Shown here in pieces: positions 23,918 to 33,879 of a stretch of 64,000 bases of DNA. The DNA comes from Prorocentrum cordatum (taxonomy: Eukaryota > Sar > Dinophyceae > Prorocentrales > Prorocentraceae). Positions within the stretch are counted from its first letter, which is position 1. Every line of letters starts with the position of its first letter. Below the pieces are notes generated by a model. The model was not told the DNA's origin and did no database searches. It saw only the letters and a list, made by a program, of their open reading frames with translations. The stretch covers positions 306,139 through 370,138 of the forward strand of contig CAUYUJ010008047.1 in NCBI GenBank assembly GCA_963575745.1, given 5' to 3'. A program made the position numbers and the translations under genes.

Positions 23918-24529
23918 GCGACGGACGACGGACGACGGACGACGGACGACGAACGACGCACGACGAACGACGAACGACGGCGGCGCGCCCGCGCCCCGCA
24001 GGCGGCTCAGGCGGGCCCGATCGGCGACGAGGACAACGGCGGCGTGCAGGGCGTCGGCGGCACGCAGTTTGAGTTCGATGTGGCAGCGGGGTTCGACTTC
24101 TTGCGGGTGCTGCGGTGCTCGGGCACGGTGTCCAATCTAGCAGCTGAGATTGGTTTTGCCCCTCGCGGGGTCAAGAAGGCAATGAAGACTGCCAAGGCCG
24201 TGACGGCGACGATCCCCATGAAGGCGGTGACCCCCATGAAGATGGCGACGGTCCCCATGAAGGCGGCGACCCCCATGAAGGGGGCTGCTGACAAGTCGTG
24301 GTGGAAGGAGCCTCTGACGAAGGTCCGCATCGTGAATGCGGCCTCGCCCAAGCGGACGTACATCGTCGGCGCCACCAAGAAGGAGAGCAAGATGCGGTTG
24401 GTCGCGGAGATCACCGAGAAGCAGAGCAAGGCGCACTCGAAGCTGATTCACCGCATCGCGGCGCAGGTCGAGAAGCTCAAGCTGTCCAAGGATGGCGCGC
24501 AGAGGCTCCGAGCCGAGTTGCTTGGCTAG
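22990..24529 (+). CDS. Lys-rich protein with PMK repeats; probable intron 23632-24001
   Basis: Exon 1 runs from ATG 22990 to 23631 (214 codons): a helical domain with PPKLRTFAKNAEVLKMLARF, FAGVLSGRNSATYF and ADMLSNRYRLMISDVAAI. A different frame is coding from 24002 to TAG 24527-24529: a region beginning AAQAGPIGDEDNGG, then four PMK repeats (TIPMKAVTPMK, TVPMKAATPMK), then a basic C-terminal domain with KSWWKEPLTKVRIV, PKRTYIVGATKKESKMRLV and a terminal helix. A GT at 23632 and an AG at 24000-24001 give a phase-0 junction and a 389-aa protein. The intervening 370 bases are mostly GAC repeat. Without the intron, two frame changes would be needed. I recognise the PMK/Lys-rich and terminal domain as a type frequent in dinoflagellates, function unknown. 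Confidence 0.6.
23787..23965 (+). repeat. (GAC)n / GACGGACGAC microsatellite inside the proposed intron
   Basis: GAC run to about 23920, then a 7-bp GACGGAC / ACGAACG repeat. Read through in one frame it would give a poly-Asp tract; the splice model removes it. Confidence 0.9.
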
Positions 24530-24853
24530 ACATCTACAGCGCTGGAGGCCAGCACACTTGGGCGGGGGCGAGAAGCGACAGCAGGCTTTGGCGCCGCTCG
24601 GCGAGACGCTGGACGGGAAGTTGGAGTTCGACGTCGCTTATTGCCCCGTTGGGTGGCTCAGCTTGGAGCCAGCATGCTATTTGACACGGGGGCTGCTTTT
24701 GCGTTTGAAAAGATTGCCCGTGTATTGGTTGCAATGTATTCTGAGACGCTACGCGTCCCCTATTCAGTGACGCTTCGCGTCTCGGCACTGCTTTAGGGTT
24801 CCACGATTCCTGTGGGCTCCTGGGTCGCCTGGCAGTTCGGAGGTGTTGTCATA

Positions 24854-26814
24854 ATTATCCCGGCAAAGCAACCTAACAGCGATGTGTAGGAGCATATCTG
24901 GAAGCATTCCCCTTAAGATTCAACTGAGAACCCAGTTGTAGAATTCTGCTGTTCTCGCAGTCGTAGTCGCATTCGCGATGACAGTCGCAGCGGCAACGGC
25001 AGTCGCAGTCACAGCCTCAGCCTAAGTCTGCCTCAGCCTCAGCCTCAGCCTGCCTCAGCCTCAGCCTCAGCCTGCTTCAGCCTCAGCCTCAGTCTGCCTT
25101 CAGCCTCGGCCTCAGCCTCAGCCTGCCTCAGCCTCAGCCTGCATCAGCCTCAGCCTCAGCCTCAGCCTGCCTCAGCATCAGCCTGCCTCAGCCTCAGCCT
25201 CAGCCTGCCTCAGCCTCAGCCTCAGCCTGCTTCAGCCTCAGCCTCAGTCTGCCTTCAGCCTCGGCCTCAGCCTCAGCCTGCCTCAGCCTCAGCCTGCATC
25301 AGCCTCAGCCTCAGCCTCAGCCTGCCTCAGCATCAGCCTGCCTCAGCCTCAGCCTCAGCCTGCCTCAGCCTCAGCCTCAGCCTCAGCCTCAGCCTCAGCC
25401 TGCCTCAGCCTCCTCAGCCTCAGCCTCAGCCTCAGCCTCAGCCTCAGCCTCAGCCTGCAGCCTCAGCCTCAGCCTCAGCCTCAGCCTCAGCCTCAGCCTG
25501 CAGCCTCAGCCTCAGCCTCAGCCTCAGCCTCAGCCTCAGCCTCAGCCTGCCTCAGCCTCAGCCTCCTCAGCCTCAGCCTCAGCCTGCAGCCTCAGCCTCA
25601 GTCTGCCTTCAGCCTCGGCCTCAGCCTCAGCCTGCCTCAGCCTCAGCCTCAGCCTCAGCCTCAGCCTGCCTCAGCCTCAGCCTGCCTCAGCCTCAGCCTC
25701 AGCCTCCTCAGCCTCAGCCTCAGCCTGCTTCAGCCTCAGCCTCAGTCTGCCTACAGCCTCGGCCTCAGCCTCAGCCTGCCTCAGCCTGCATCAGCCTCAG
25801 CCTCAGCCTCAGCCTGCCTCAGCATCAGCCTGCCTCAGCCTCAGCCTCAGCCTGCCTCAGCCTCAGCCTCAGCCTGCTTCAGCCTCAGCCTCAGTCTGCC
25901 TTCAGCCTCGGCCTCAGCCTCAGCCTGCCTCAGCCTCAGCCTGCATCAGCCTCAGCCTCAGCCTCAGCCTGCCTCAGCATCAGCCTGCCTCAGCCTCAGC
26001 CTCAGCCTGCCTCAGCCTCAGCCTCAGCCTGCCTTCAGCCTCAGCCTCAGTCTGCCTTCAGCCTCGGCCTCAGCCTCAGCCTGCCTCAGCCTCAGCCTGC
26101 ATCAGCCTCAGCCTCAGCCTCAGCCTGCCTCAGCATCAGCCTGCCTCAGCCTCAGCCTCAGCCTGCCTCAGCCTCAGCCTCAGCCTGCTCAGCCTCAGCC
26201 TCAGTCTGCCTTCAGCCTCGGCCTCAGCCTCAGCCTGCCTCAGCCTCAGCCTGCATCAGCCTCAGCCTCAGCCTCAGCCTGCCTCAGCATCAGCCTGCCT
26301 CAGCCTCAGCCTCAGCCTGCCTTCAGCCTCAGCCTCAGTCAGGCCTTCAGCCTCGGCCTCAGCCTCAGCCTGCCTCAGCCTCAGCCTGCCTTAACCTCAG
26401 CATCAGCCTGCCTCAGCATTCAAAATGTGGTCCGGGAATTGAATTCTGGGAACTCGAAGAACACGAAGTGGCCTACAGCTGGCCCCGGGCATTCAAAATC
26501 ATGCCCAGGAATGGAGTTCTGGGAACTCGAAGACCACGAAGTGGCCTACAATTGGCTCCGGGCATTCAAAATGTGGCCCGGGAGTGGAGTTCTGGGAACT
26601 CGAAGAACACGAAGTTGCCTACAGTTGGCTCCGGGCATCCAAAATGTACGCCGGGAATGGAGTTCTAGCAGCGCCAAGAGCGATTTTGCGAGGATGTCCC
26701 AAGCGATTTGGGCTTCGATGGCAGCCGCCCCGGGTCCCGCCCCGACCCCCCTGAGGAGTCATGATGCTCTCTTTTGACCCTACTAGAAACCTATCAGTCT
26801 TCGCTGTTAGGTAA
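24854..26814 (+). mobile_element. TIR-bounded element carrying a CAGCCT minisatellite, copy 1
   Basis: CCTAACAGCGA at 24872-24882 is repeated inverted (TCGCTGTTAGG) at 26801-26811. Both ends match copy 2 at 43446-44950, including 18 shared bases outside the left repeat (ATTATCCCGGCAAAGCAA). Inside are a unique left arm (to about 25000), a CAGCCT/CAGCCTCAGCCTG array (25007-26416), a roughly 73-bp arm repeat (GGAGTTCTGGGAACTCGAAG, CACGAAGTGGCCTACAG) and a short right arm. There is no credible transposase frame, so it would be non-autonomous. Immediate flanks outside the shared sequence differ between the copies. Confidence 0.7.
25007..26416 (+). repeat. CAGCCT higher-order minisatellite
   Basis: The hexamer CAGCCT is punctuated by CAGCCTG, CTTCAGCCTCGG, TGCATCAG and CTCAGCATCAG variants in a fixed order. 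This gives a higher-order unit of roughly 150 bp repeated several times, with a disordered stretch at 25380-25560. Confidence 0.9.
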
Positions 26815-27480
26815 AAAAACGCCCAATTAGGAAGTCGCTCCTGAAGCCTCCAATGAGGGGACCGTCCTAAGATCGCTCCTGAAATTAGGGTGGCGATGTT
26901 GAAAATGATGATTAGGATGAGGGCGACGACGGCGACGACGACGACGACGACGGGACGACGGAGCTTGGGAACTTAAGTGCACGGCGACGGGGGCTACACC
27001 ATGGCTACCGCCACTCCGACGCCCCCTACCGAGACGCCGTCAGCCCCAAGACGGCACAGGGGAGGCACATGAGCACCCCAAGAGGCACTTTGGACAGCGC
27101 GCAGAGTGCCGTCGCCCGAGATGCATCGCGGATGCTGCTATACATCCTCCCACGGGGGCCAAGCCATGGCTACCGCCACTCCGACGCCCCACCCCCCCGA
27201 GACGCCGTCAGCTCCAAGACGATGGGGGCCCAATATCACCCCCAAGAGACACCCTAGAGAGCGCGTAGAGTGCCGTCGCCCAAGGTGCATCGCGCATGCT
27301 GCTAAACGCCCTCCCACGGGGGATTCACCATGCCGTGGCTACCGCCACTCCGACGCCCCCCTCCCGAAGCGCCGTCAGCTCCAAGGCGGGCGACTCGACG
27401 ACCTCGACCTCGACGACGACGACGACGACGACGGCGGCGACGACGACGACGACGACGACCGTGCCGACGACTCGCCCCCT
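26815..27480 (+). repeat. Roughly 165-bp tandem units ending in a GAC tract
   Basis: Units with CCATGGCTACCGCCACTCCG, ACGCCGTCAGCYCCAAGACG, GAGTGCCGTCGCCC and ATGCATCGCGGATGCTGCTA repeat near 26990, 27160 and 27330, then run into CGACTCGACGACCTCGAC and a GAC microsatellite (27412-27465). The same construction recurs at 33350-33835. A shorter GAC tract lies at 26925-26950. Confidence 0.85.
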
Positions 27481-27559
27481 CCTCTTTGAAACTGCATATA
27501 CAAGTGCTCCCCCTCCGCATCCCTTTTCCCCCTGCCTCGCCTCCGGGACTGCTTGAGCG

Positions 27560-27790
27560 CGTTCCAGGACGCCCCAATACGGTTCCAAGGCGCGTGAATT
27601 GTGAGGAAGTCTCGAGCGAGAGCACCGTCCCAATGTTTGGGTGGGCCTCTCTGGACAGGGCGTATCGGAGTAAACTGCGAGGAAGTACCGAGCGGGGGCC
27701 GTTGTCGTCGTTGTCGGGCATCCGCCAAGTTGAATGAATTGCGAGGACGTCTCGAGCGAGAGCGCCGTTCCTGTGTTAGGGGGGCTCTCT
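27560..27790 (+). repeat. Short tandem repeat upstream of the 27896 gene
   Basis: AATTGYGAGGAAGTCTCGAGCGAGAGC-type blocks occur at about 27597, 27673 (diverged) and 27737, spaced about 70-75 bases apart. Confidence 0.7.
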
Positions 27791-27895
27791 GGCGGCGTGG
27801 TTATGCACCGCCCCCCCAATGCCTCATGCGTGATTGCTTCATGCCCAGCGTTGTTTTACAAACAGCATCTTGCGCCCAAGCATTTCATTTCGCCC

Positions 27896-29831
27896 ATGGC
27901 GTTCGATTTTGGCGACAGCTCGTTCGCTATCGGATCAGCTCTATCCGAAGATGCATCCTCAGAGCAGCAATGGCGGAGGGGCGTGGCGCGTCATGCTATG
28001 AGCCACGGCGGTGCCAACCAGAGGGCATTCGCCGCCGCGGGGTCGGATGCCCCTGTGTCCGACGACCGTCTAGGGATCTACCTGATCCAGGAGTTCAGCT
28101 GGGGCACCTACACGGCGATCGACTGCAACCGCATTGCGGTCCTTGCCACCACGGACGGCGCTACGGGTGACCTTCTCGGCAAGATCGCTGGCGTGGGCAC
28201 TCGCGGGCAGAACAAGCAGAACTGCCATCGAGAGCTCATCACGATTTGCCAGCACCTACCCGGAGGCAAAAAGTTTGATGTCGCATCGTGCAGGTTGCCT
28301 ATGGTCGTCACGACGGGCGAAGATATCGGACCGCAGCCAGTTATACATGGCTACATCGACCCCCACGAGTGGTTTAGCTTCCTGTACCACAGTTTCAGGG
28401 ATTCGTGGACAGCTCGTTTTCTTGGGAAGGGCCCGAGCGAAGTGACATTGCGAGACTTCTGGGCTGGCATGCACCCTCGGGACCCCCGCAGGCCTACGGA
28501 CTACAATAGGCAGTACTTCTACACGAAAGCAATCCCTATTGGCTTGCATGGGGATGGAGCGCCAGTCAATCGGCTTCTTGGGTTGATGTCTATCGTCTGG
28601 TTCGGAATGTTTGGTTCAGGGTCGACCGACGACGTGCTGAACTTGATATCGTGTTACTTCGGCGAGCTGGAGGTCGGCAATTTTCACGATTACGAAGGCG
28701 AGACAACAAAAACTACGTTCTGGAAGCGGATCATCTGGAGCCTCAACGCCCTTCGGACTGGGAAGTTTCCGCACAACGACTGGGAAGGCAAACGGATCGT
28801 CGGAGACAGTCGGTGCGGCAAGGACTTGGCCGATGGTTATTTCTGCCATGTCATGTTGCTCAAGGGCGACATGGAGGTTTCTCGTCAACCACGCCGGCGT
28901 CCCTGGGCACTGGAGCTCGAACCACCCTTGCTGCGCGTGCGAGGCCACGAAGATCGGAACGGGCGCGACCGCTTGGAACAACTGGGACCCTGGTGCGCCA
29001 TGGCGGGACACAGTCTTCCTGCAGAAGGCCAGGTGGCGAGCACACTGCGTGAAGATGAAGAAGGACGTGCACGCCTTATTTCGGGAGCCTGACGACGGCG
29101 GTCTAGACTTGCACCCTTTCATCATGATGCGTGACACCTTGCACGCGCTGGGTCTCGGCGACGCCCTGCACGTTACTGGCAATACATTGTTCCACATGTG
29201 CTACAGCGACATGGTCAAGGCACACGACCCCGTGGGTGCATGCGCGTGGATTTGGAGTGAGGTTTCCCGAGTCTACAAGGCCGAGAGTACGCCCTCTCGC
29301 TTCACATATCTGGACTTGACCTTCTTCACGAATCCAGAGAAGCCAATGGAGAAGGCACCGCTGCTCAAGGGCCACGCCGCGGGGACCAGGCACCTGATCC
29401 CAGTGCTCGCGAAGATCTTCAAAGTGAAGCATAGGCCTGCGAACAGGTACGAGGGTCTCATCAGCAAGATGCTCGACAGCCTCACAATGATATACAGGCT
29501 CCTCGAGACCGAGGTGGACGGGGAGAGGCCGTTCTTTCTCGACCCCGACACCGTCGTGGCTCCGCTGCGGCAGAACATCGACTTCTTCTTGGCGGCATAC
29601 CAGCAGTGCCAGGAGATGGGGGAGATGCTGCATGACAGGGCGGACTTTTGGCACGATGTACCGAAGTTCCACGGCCTCTGGCACGTGGGTTACGAGGCGC
29701 AGCACATGAACCCCGACGTGGCCAAGTGCTACATCAACGAGGACTTCCAGCTGAAAACGAAGACGTTAGGAGCGTCGGTTCGGCATGGGTCGGTTGCTGC
29801 CAAGCGTGCAATCAAGATTTGCCAGAAATGA
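27896..29831 (+). CDS. Transposase-like protein, one frame break
   Basis: Open from ATG 27896 to 28876, then in the next frame from 28878 to TGA 29829-29831. Ignoring one base in the GGTTT at 28876-28880 gives about 644 aa. Visible landmarks: IGLHGDGAPVNR near residue 218, a Trp-rich stretch ending RTGKFPHNDWEGKR, LADGYFCHVMLLKGDME just before the break, a Cys pair in PCCACEATK near residue 345, and MRDTLHALGLGDALH near residue 411. A helical, Lys/Arg-rich C-terminus ends VAAKRAIKICQK. I know this arrangement (HGDG, Cys pair, D-x-LH...LG) from a large dinoflagellate protein family. The D and DxLH motifs recall the DDE transposases of CACTA/Tnp2-like elements, but that link is inference. No terminal repeats were identified around it. 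Confidence 0.6.
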
Positions 29832-30090
29832 GCGTACGGCACCCTCTTTAAGATTCAGTTCGCTGGCAAGTAGGCAGCCGCGTCGTGAATGTCGGTCGGT
29901 CCCAGCCTGGCGTTTCTGTGCCACGGCAGTGCCCCCTTTCGGGATGAGTTCAAGACCCTCCAGGGCCTCCCCCACAGATGCACCACCCGCCGCAGGGCCC
30001 TGCCAGGGCCCCAGGGCCCGCCCAGGCCCTCCCCCCCCAGGCCAGTCCAGGGGCACCGCTCAGGACCCCCACGGGTCCGCCCCTACCGAC
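29832..30090. other. Spacer, no gene
   Basis: C-rich DNA with CAGGGCCC repeats (29960-30060). Nothing recognised. Confidence 0.5.
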
Positions 30091-30093
30091 CTT

Positions 30094-30545
30094 AACATTT
30101 TACAAACTGTTATGGTTGTAGCCGTCGCTCAGCTAACATGTTGCAAAATGTTATGGAAGACGAGTTGAACATGTCATAACATATTAGGGTGCATTATCAA
30201 CATTATACAACATGTTAATAGCGTAAGCACAGTTTCACAACATGTTGTTAACATGTTGAGGGTCGGGGCCTCTGAAACACAACGTGTTATTAACATGTTG
30301 AGGCTCGGGGCTTCGGGGTGCGAAACATTGTACAGCATGTGTCGCGGGCGACCGACTCGCGATGTAACATTTCAGAACATGTTCTTGCAGGCGCCGCCTG
30401 CGCGATAACATTTTGCAAAATGTTGAGCTGTGCCGCCAGGCAGCCGAGCCCCCCCCCCGACTGCCGTGAGCTCGCCGCGCGGTCTGACAGGCGGGGCGGG
30501 CGGCCGAGCCGACTGGCGGCACGGCTTAACATTTTGCAAAATGTT
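30094..30545. repeat. Array of ten 18-bp palindromes at about 42-bp spacing
   Basis: Sites related to the perfect palindrome AACATTTTGCAAAATGTT start at 30094, 30135, 30168, 30199, 30239, 30281, 30324, 30366, 30407 and 30528. Those at 30407 and 30528 are perfect. Steps are 41, 33, 31, 40, 42, 43, 42, 41 and 121 bases. Between sites the sequence is GC-rich and not obviously conserved. The invariant parts are the AACAT and ATGTT half-sites. A further copy stands alone at 32829. Confidence 0.85.
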
Positions 30546-31000
30546 TGTGCCCCCCCCCTCCACCAGCGCCTGCTCGCTGGCGGCGTGTCCGACCCTTGTG
30601 CCTGCCAGACGTTGCGCTGGCGCTTGCATGTTTCTGGTCGGGGAGCTTTCCGCCAGCCCGACGCGCCAGGCCGCAGTTTTGGAGGCCCGCCAGCCCGAGG
30701 CGCCAGCCCGACGCGCCAGGCCCGCGGAGGCGGGCCGCTCAAATGGAGGGCAGACCGACCCAGCGAAGCGAGCTCTTCGGCCCACGGTAGAAACATGCAC
30801 AATCTCTTGGAAATCGGCACGGCAAATGCGCAGAGAAAAACACACGCCTTGGCGAAATAGGAAAAAAAGACCGGTTTAAACCAACAATCTCCAAAAACAC
30901 AAGTTTAAACAAACCAAAAACAAACAACATGGCGTGGTGGGCCCAACACTGTGTCTTTCTCTCCTTAGCATGTGGGCCAAGAGGGCCCCAAGAGGACCCC
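30546..31000. other. Spacer with GCCAGCCCGACGCGCC repeats, no gene
   Basis: CGCCAGCCCGACGCGCCAGGC blocks occur at 30651-30720. After 30790 composition turns A-rich (AAACCAACAATC) up to 30930. No coding signal. Confidence 0.5.
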
Positions 31001-31022
31001 AAGAGAGCTCTAGCAGGCATCA

Positions 31023-31051
31023 CGCCAAACTCCGTCAGACGGAGTTTGGCG
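31023..31051. repeat. Solo copy of the satellite hairpin
   Basis: Perfect 14-bp arms CGCCAAACTCCGTC and GACGGAGTTTGGCG around one A. It is flanked by CCCCAAGAGAGCTCTAGCAG and GGCCCAAGAGGGCCCGCAAG, as in the 33.9-35.0 kb array, so one satellite unit stands here alone. A GAC tract follows at 31129-31164. Confidence 0.9.
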
Positions 31052-31127
31052 AGGTGGCCCAAGAGGGCCCGCAAGACGGCTCCGACCCCCTCGAACCTAT
31101 TCCACCGACGTGCGTTTGGCGAGGGCG

Positions 31128-31162
<35 letters not shown>

Positions 31163-31402
31163 CATGGTGGCGAGGGACGGCGACGGCGTACGACAACGAC
31201 TACGACGCCCAACGCACGTCGGTGGAATAGGCCCTATGGGCCCAACGGTCGCGGCAAGTGGTTTGAACGTGGCCTGGGCCAATTACGGCACCCATGCGCG
31301 CACGAAGCTGTTTCGGGCCAAGTCGGCGCTCGGCCTAGCCTCGTCGCTCACCCGACACTCGCCCCCGATCGGCCTGGACCTTCGCGAGTTGCTCAGAGCG
31401 GC

Positions 31403-32503
31403 ATGGCGCCGAAGATGGAGCTCAGGAGGCCCGCTGCGGCGAAGGTGAAGCCCACCGCGAAGGCGATGAAGGCCACGAAACCGAAGGCTGAGGGCATGTT
31501 CGCGACGCCAGTGGGCAAGAGGCCCGCCTGCGCCTCGCCCAACTCGTCAAGCCCAGCTTCGCGGTCGACCGACGTGGAGATCGACGGGCAGATCGTCACC
31601 ATCACGCAGAAGGGCCGCAACCAGTTCAACGCGGCGAAGGCCAACGCGGAGCCCGCCGTCCTCGAGGACCTACGCATCAAGAGCGAGCTCGGCTATGGCC
31701 AGGGAAAGCAGATGCAGCTCAACAAGAGGATCGCGGCTTGGAAGCTGAACGGGTGGGACCACCCGATGTTCCAGGAGGTCATCAAGTACTCGGAGAGCAT
31801 GGTGGCGAAGCAGCGCAAGATCGGCATGGGCTTCGTGAGAGCGAAGCAGTACTTCGGAGGGGCTGCGGCGCTGAAGGAGGCTATCGATAGCAAGGAGTGC
31901 GTCGTCAAGAAGATCGACGGCAGGGAGTGGTATTTCGACTCATCGATCCTGGCCGACTTGACGAAGGAGCTGAGGGGGGAAAAGCAGCTGCACGTCAGTG
32001 GCAGCATCGAGCTCGACCAGTTGGGCCTCTCCTCCATGCAGAAGTTCCTCGGCGAGGCCGCCGCGGGCTTTGACCTGGGGGCCGACGCCGAGATGTCGGA
32101 TGACATGATGAAGCGGCTTGAGGATGACGTGTCTCGCGGCCCAGGTCCAGCTCGCAGGAACGTGGACGATGACGAAGCCGAGAAGAAGGACTTCGACTCG
32201 GCGGTGGATCGGGCCCGCAACGCGCTCAAGAACCTCCAGGGCCTCCGCAACAAGATCACCGAGCTCGAGGGGGAAGCAAACTCTGGCTCGACGGTTCGCA
32301 AGAGCAACATCAAGAAGACCATCGAGAAGGGCAAGGAGATCGACAAGTTGGTCAAGTTCTACCAGGACCTCGCCAGGACCGAGGCCCCCCCAGGCCTCCG
32401 CAAGACGACGGCCGAGGACATCCGCAAGAGGATCACGCAGGACAGCAAGGTCGGGAACACCATCGTGGCGATGATCCGCGCGGTCAACGAGCTCGGTGAT
32501 TGA
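31403..32503 (+). CDS. Lys-rich coiled-coil protein, 366 aa
   Basis: Intact frame from ATG 31403 to TGA 32501-32503. The N-terminus is basic with an MK/AAAK pattern (RRPAAAKVKPTAKAMKATK). A Ser/Pro linker is followed by a globular middle part: AVLEDLRIKSELGYGQGKQ, GWDHPMFQEVIKYSESMV, RAKQYFGGAAALKEAI and REWYFDSSILADLTKEL. The last 150 residues look helical and charged (DSAVDRARNALKNLQGLRNK, KTIEKGKEIDKLVKFYQDL). The frame is open about 470 bases upstream, but that part is GAC repeat and satellite. The layout (MK-rich tail, middle domain, long helix) is one I associate with a dinoflagellate-expanded family often found with mobile elements; function unknown. This is the only sizeable gene here that needs no frame correction. 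Confidence 0.75.
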   Translation: MAPKMELRRPAAAKVKPTAKAMKATKPKAEGMFATPVGKRPACASPNSSSPASRSTDVEIDGQIVTITQKGRNQFNAAKANAEPAVLEDLRIKSELGYGQGKQMQLNKRIAAWKLNGWDHPMFQEVIKYSESMVAKQRKIGMGFVRAKQYFGGAAALKEAIDSKECVVKKIDGREWYFDSSILADLTKELRGEKQLHVSGSIELDQLGLSSMQKFLGEAAAGFDLGADAEMSDDMMKRLEDDVSRGPGPARRNVDDDEAEKKDFDSAVDRARNALKNLQGLRNKITELEGEANSGSTVRKSNIKKTIEKGKEIDKLVKFYQDLARTEAPPGLRKTTAEDIRKRITQDSKVGNTIVAMIRAVNELGD

Positions 32504-32828
32504 GGTTGCCCAATGCTCTGCGACGGCAGCGACAGCCACGGCGCCATCAGGCCGCGGCGAGCCTTGGATCAACACAGATGGCAGGCACTCGTGCATCAGC
32601 ATGCACGGCCACTAGCATCATCATGTGAGCGTTGATTTCTGGCGAGCTACATCTTCAGAGGTGGGTTTAGATTTCTGGCGGGCACCGCCGCGCTTCTCGA
32701 CGCATTCGTGAAATATTGATGGAGTGCAATTCGGCCCGCGTTGGGCCCTCGGAGTTCCTTGCCACATGCAGTCGTTGTTGGGTCGTGAGTTTGACTGGCG
32801 TAGTTGTTTGTGGCGGGGCCCAGCGCGC

Positions 32829-32846
32829 AACATGTTTTGATATGTT
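32829..32846. repeat. Isolated 18-bp palindrome copy
   Basis: AACATGTTTTGATATGTT matches the half-site pattern of the 30.1-30.5 kb array and lies in otherwise unassigned DNA 3' of the 31403 gene. Confidence 0.6.
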
Positions 32847-32884
32847 CGCTCGGCAACGGCAGTGAGAACGGGCAACATCAACCG

Positions 32885-33075
32885 CACTCACCGATGCTGC
32901 AATTCACCCTTGCACCAGATGATGTTTAGATGCAATCACAGATGCTGCAATTCACCCTTGCGCAAGGTGAGGTTTAGATGCAACCACCGATGCTGCAATT
33001 CACCCTTGCTGCAATTCACTCGCCCACGGATGCTGCACTCACCGATGCTGCAATTCACCCATGCTGCAATTCACC
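32885..33075 (+). repeat. GATGCTGCAATTCACCC repeat, about 7 copies
   Basis: GATGCTGCAATTCACCCTTGC recurs at 32892, 32941, 32988 and 33045, with shorter CTGCAATTCACC copies between. Confidence 0.9.
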
Positions 33076-33349
33076 ATGTCTCAAGCCTGCCCCGATGCCG
33101 CTTGGCAGAATAATGGCGTCGGGAAGCTCCCTTGGCCGCCGCCACTCCGACGCCCCGTGGCTGCCGCCGCGCCGGCGCCCTTTGGAGCCGCCTGGCAGTT
33201 CGGGTGTGTCTTCAGAGAATCCACCGCCAATTGGGAAGTCCTGGGGCCTCCACTTGATGTTTGGGGGGGGGAGGGGCTCGTGCTAGGCTCGCACGACGAC
33301 GACGACGGCGGCGGCGACGACGAAGCCTGGGCACTCTAGGTCACGACGA

Positions 33350-33835
33350 CGGGGCCTACACCCACCATGGCTACCGCCACTCCGACGCCCCCCTCCCGAG
33401 CCACCATCAGCTCCAAGACGGCCCAGGGGAGGCCCACGAGTACCCCCCAAGAGGCACCTTGGGGAGCGCGTAGACTGCCGTCGCCCAGGATGCATCGCGG
33501 ATGCTGCTATGCACCCTCCCAACGGGGGCTACACCGTGGCTGCCGCCATTCCGACGGCCCCCATCCCGAGACGCCGTCAGATCCAAGACGGCACTTGGGG
33601 AGGCCCAAGGGTACATCCAAGAGGCAGCCTGGAGAGCGCGCATGAGTGCCGTCGCCCAAGATAAACCGCGGGTGCTGCTATACACCCTCCAACGGTGCCT
33701 ACGCCGCGGCTACCGCCATTCCGACGCCCCCTTCCGAAGTGCCGTCAGCCCCAAGACGGGCGACTCGACGACCTCGACGACGACTGCGACGACGACGACG
33801 ACCACCGCCGCGACGACGACGACGACGACGCCACT
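33350..33835 (+). repeat. Roughly 165-bp tandem units ending in a GAC tract, second locus
   Basis: Same units as 26815-27480 (CCATGGCTACCGCCACTCCG, ATGCATCGCGGATGCTGCTA), again closed by CGGGCGACTCGACGACCTCGAC and GAC repeats (33768-33832). A smaller GAC run lies at 33291-33325. Confidence 0.85.
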
Positions 33836-33879
33836 TGTGGGCCCGACCTTTCATAAATATTTCGAGAATAGGTGGAGAG

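Noticed and set aside
27862-27880. Leader-like AGCATCTTGCGCCCAAG just before the 27896 gene
   Set aside because: Position fits, but several substitutions and an insertion over 17 bases leave too little signal.
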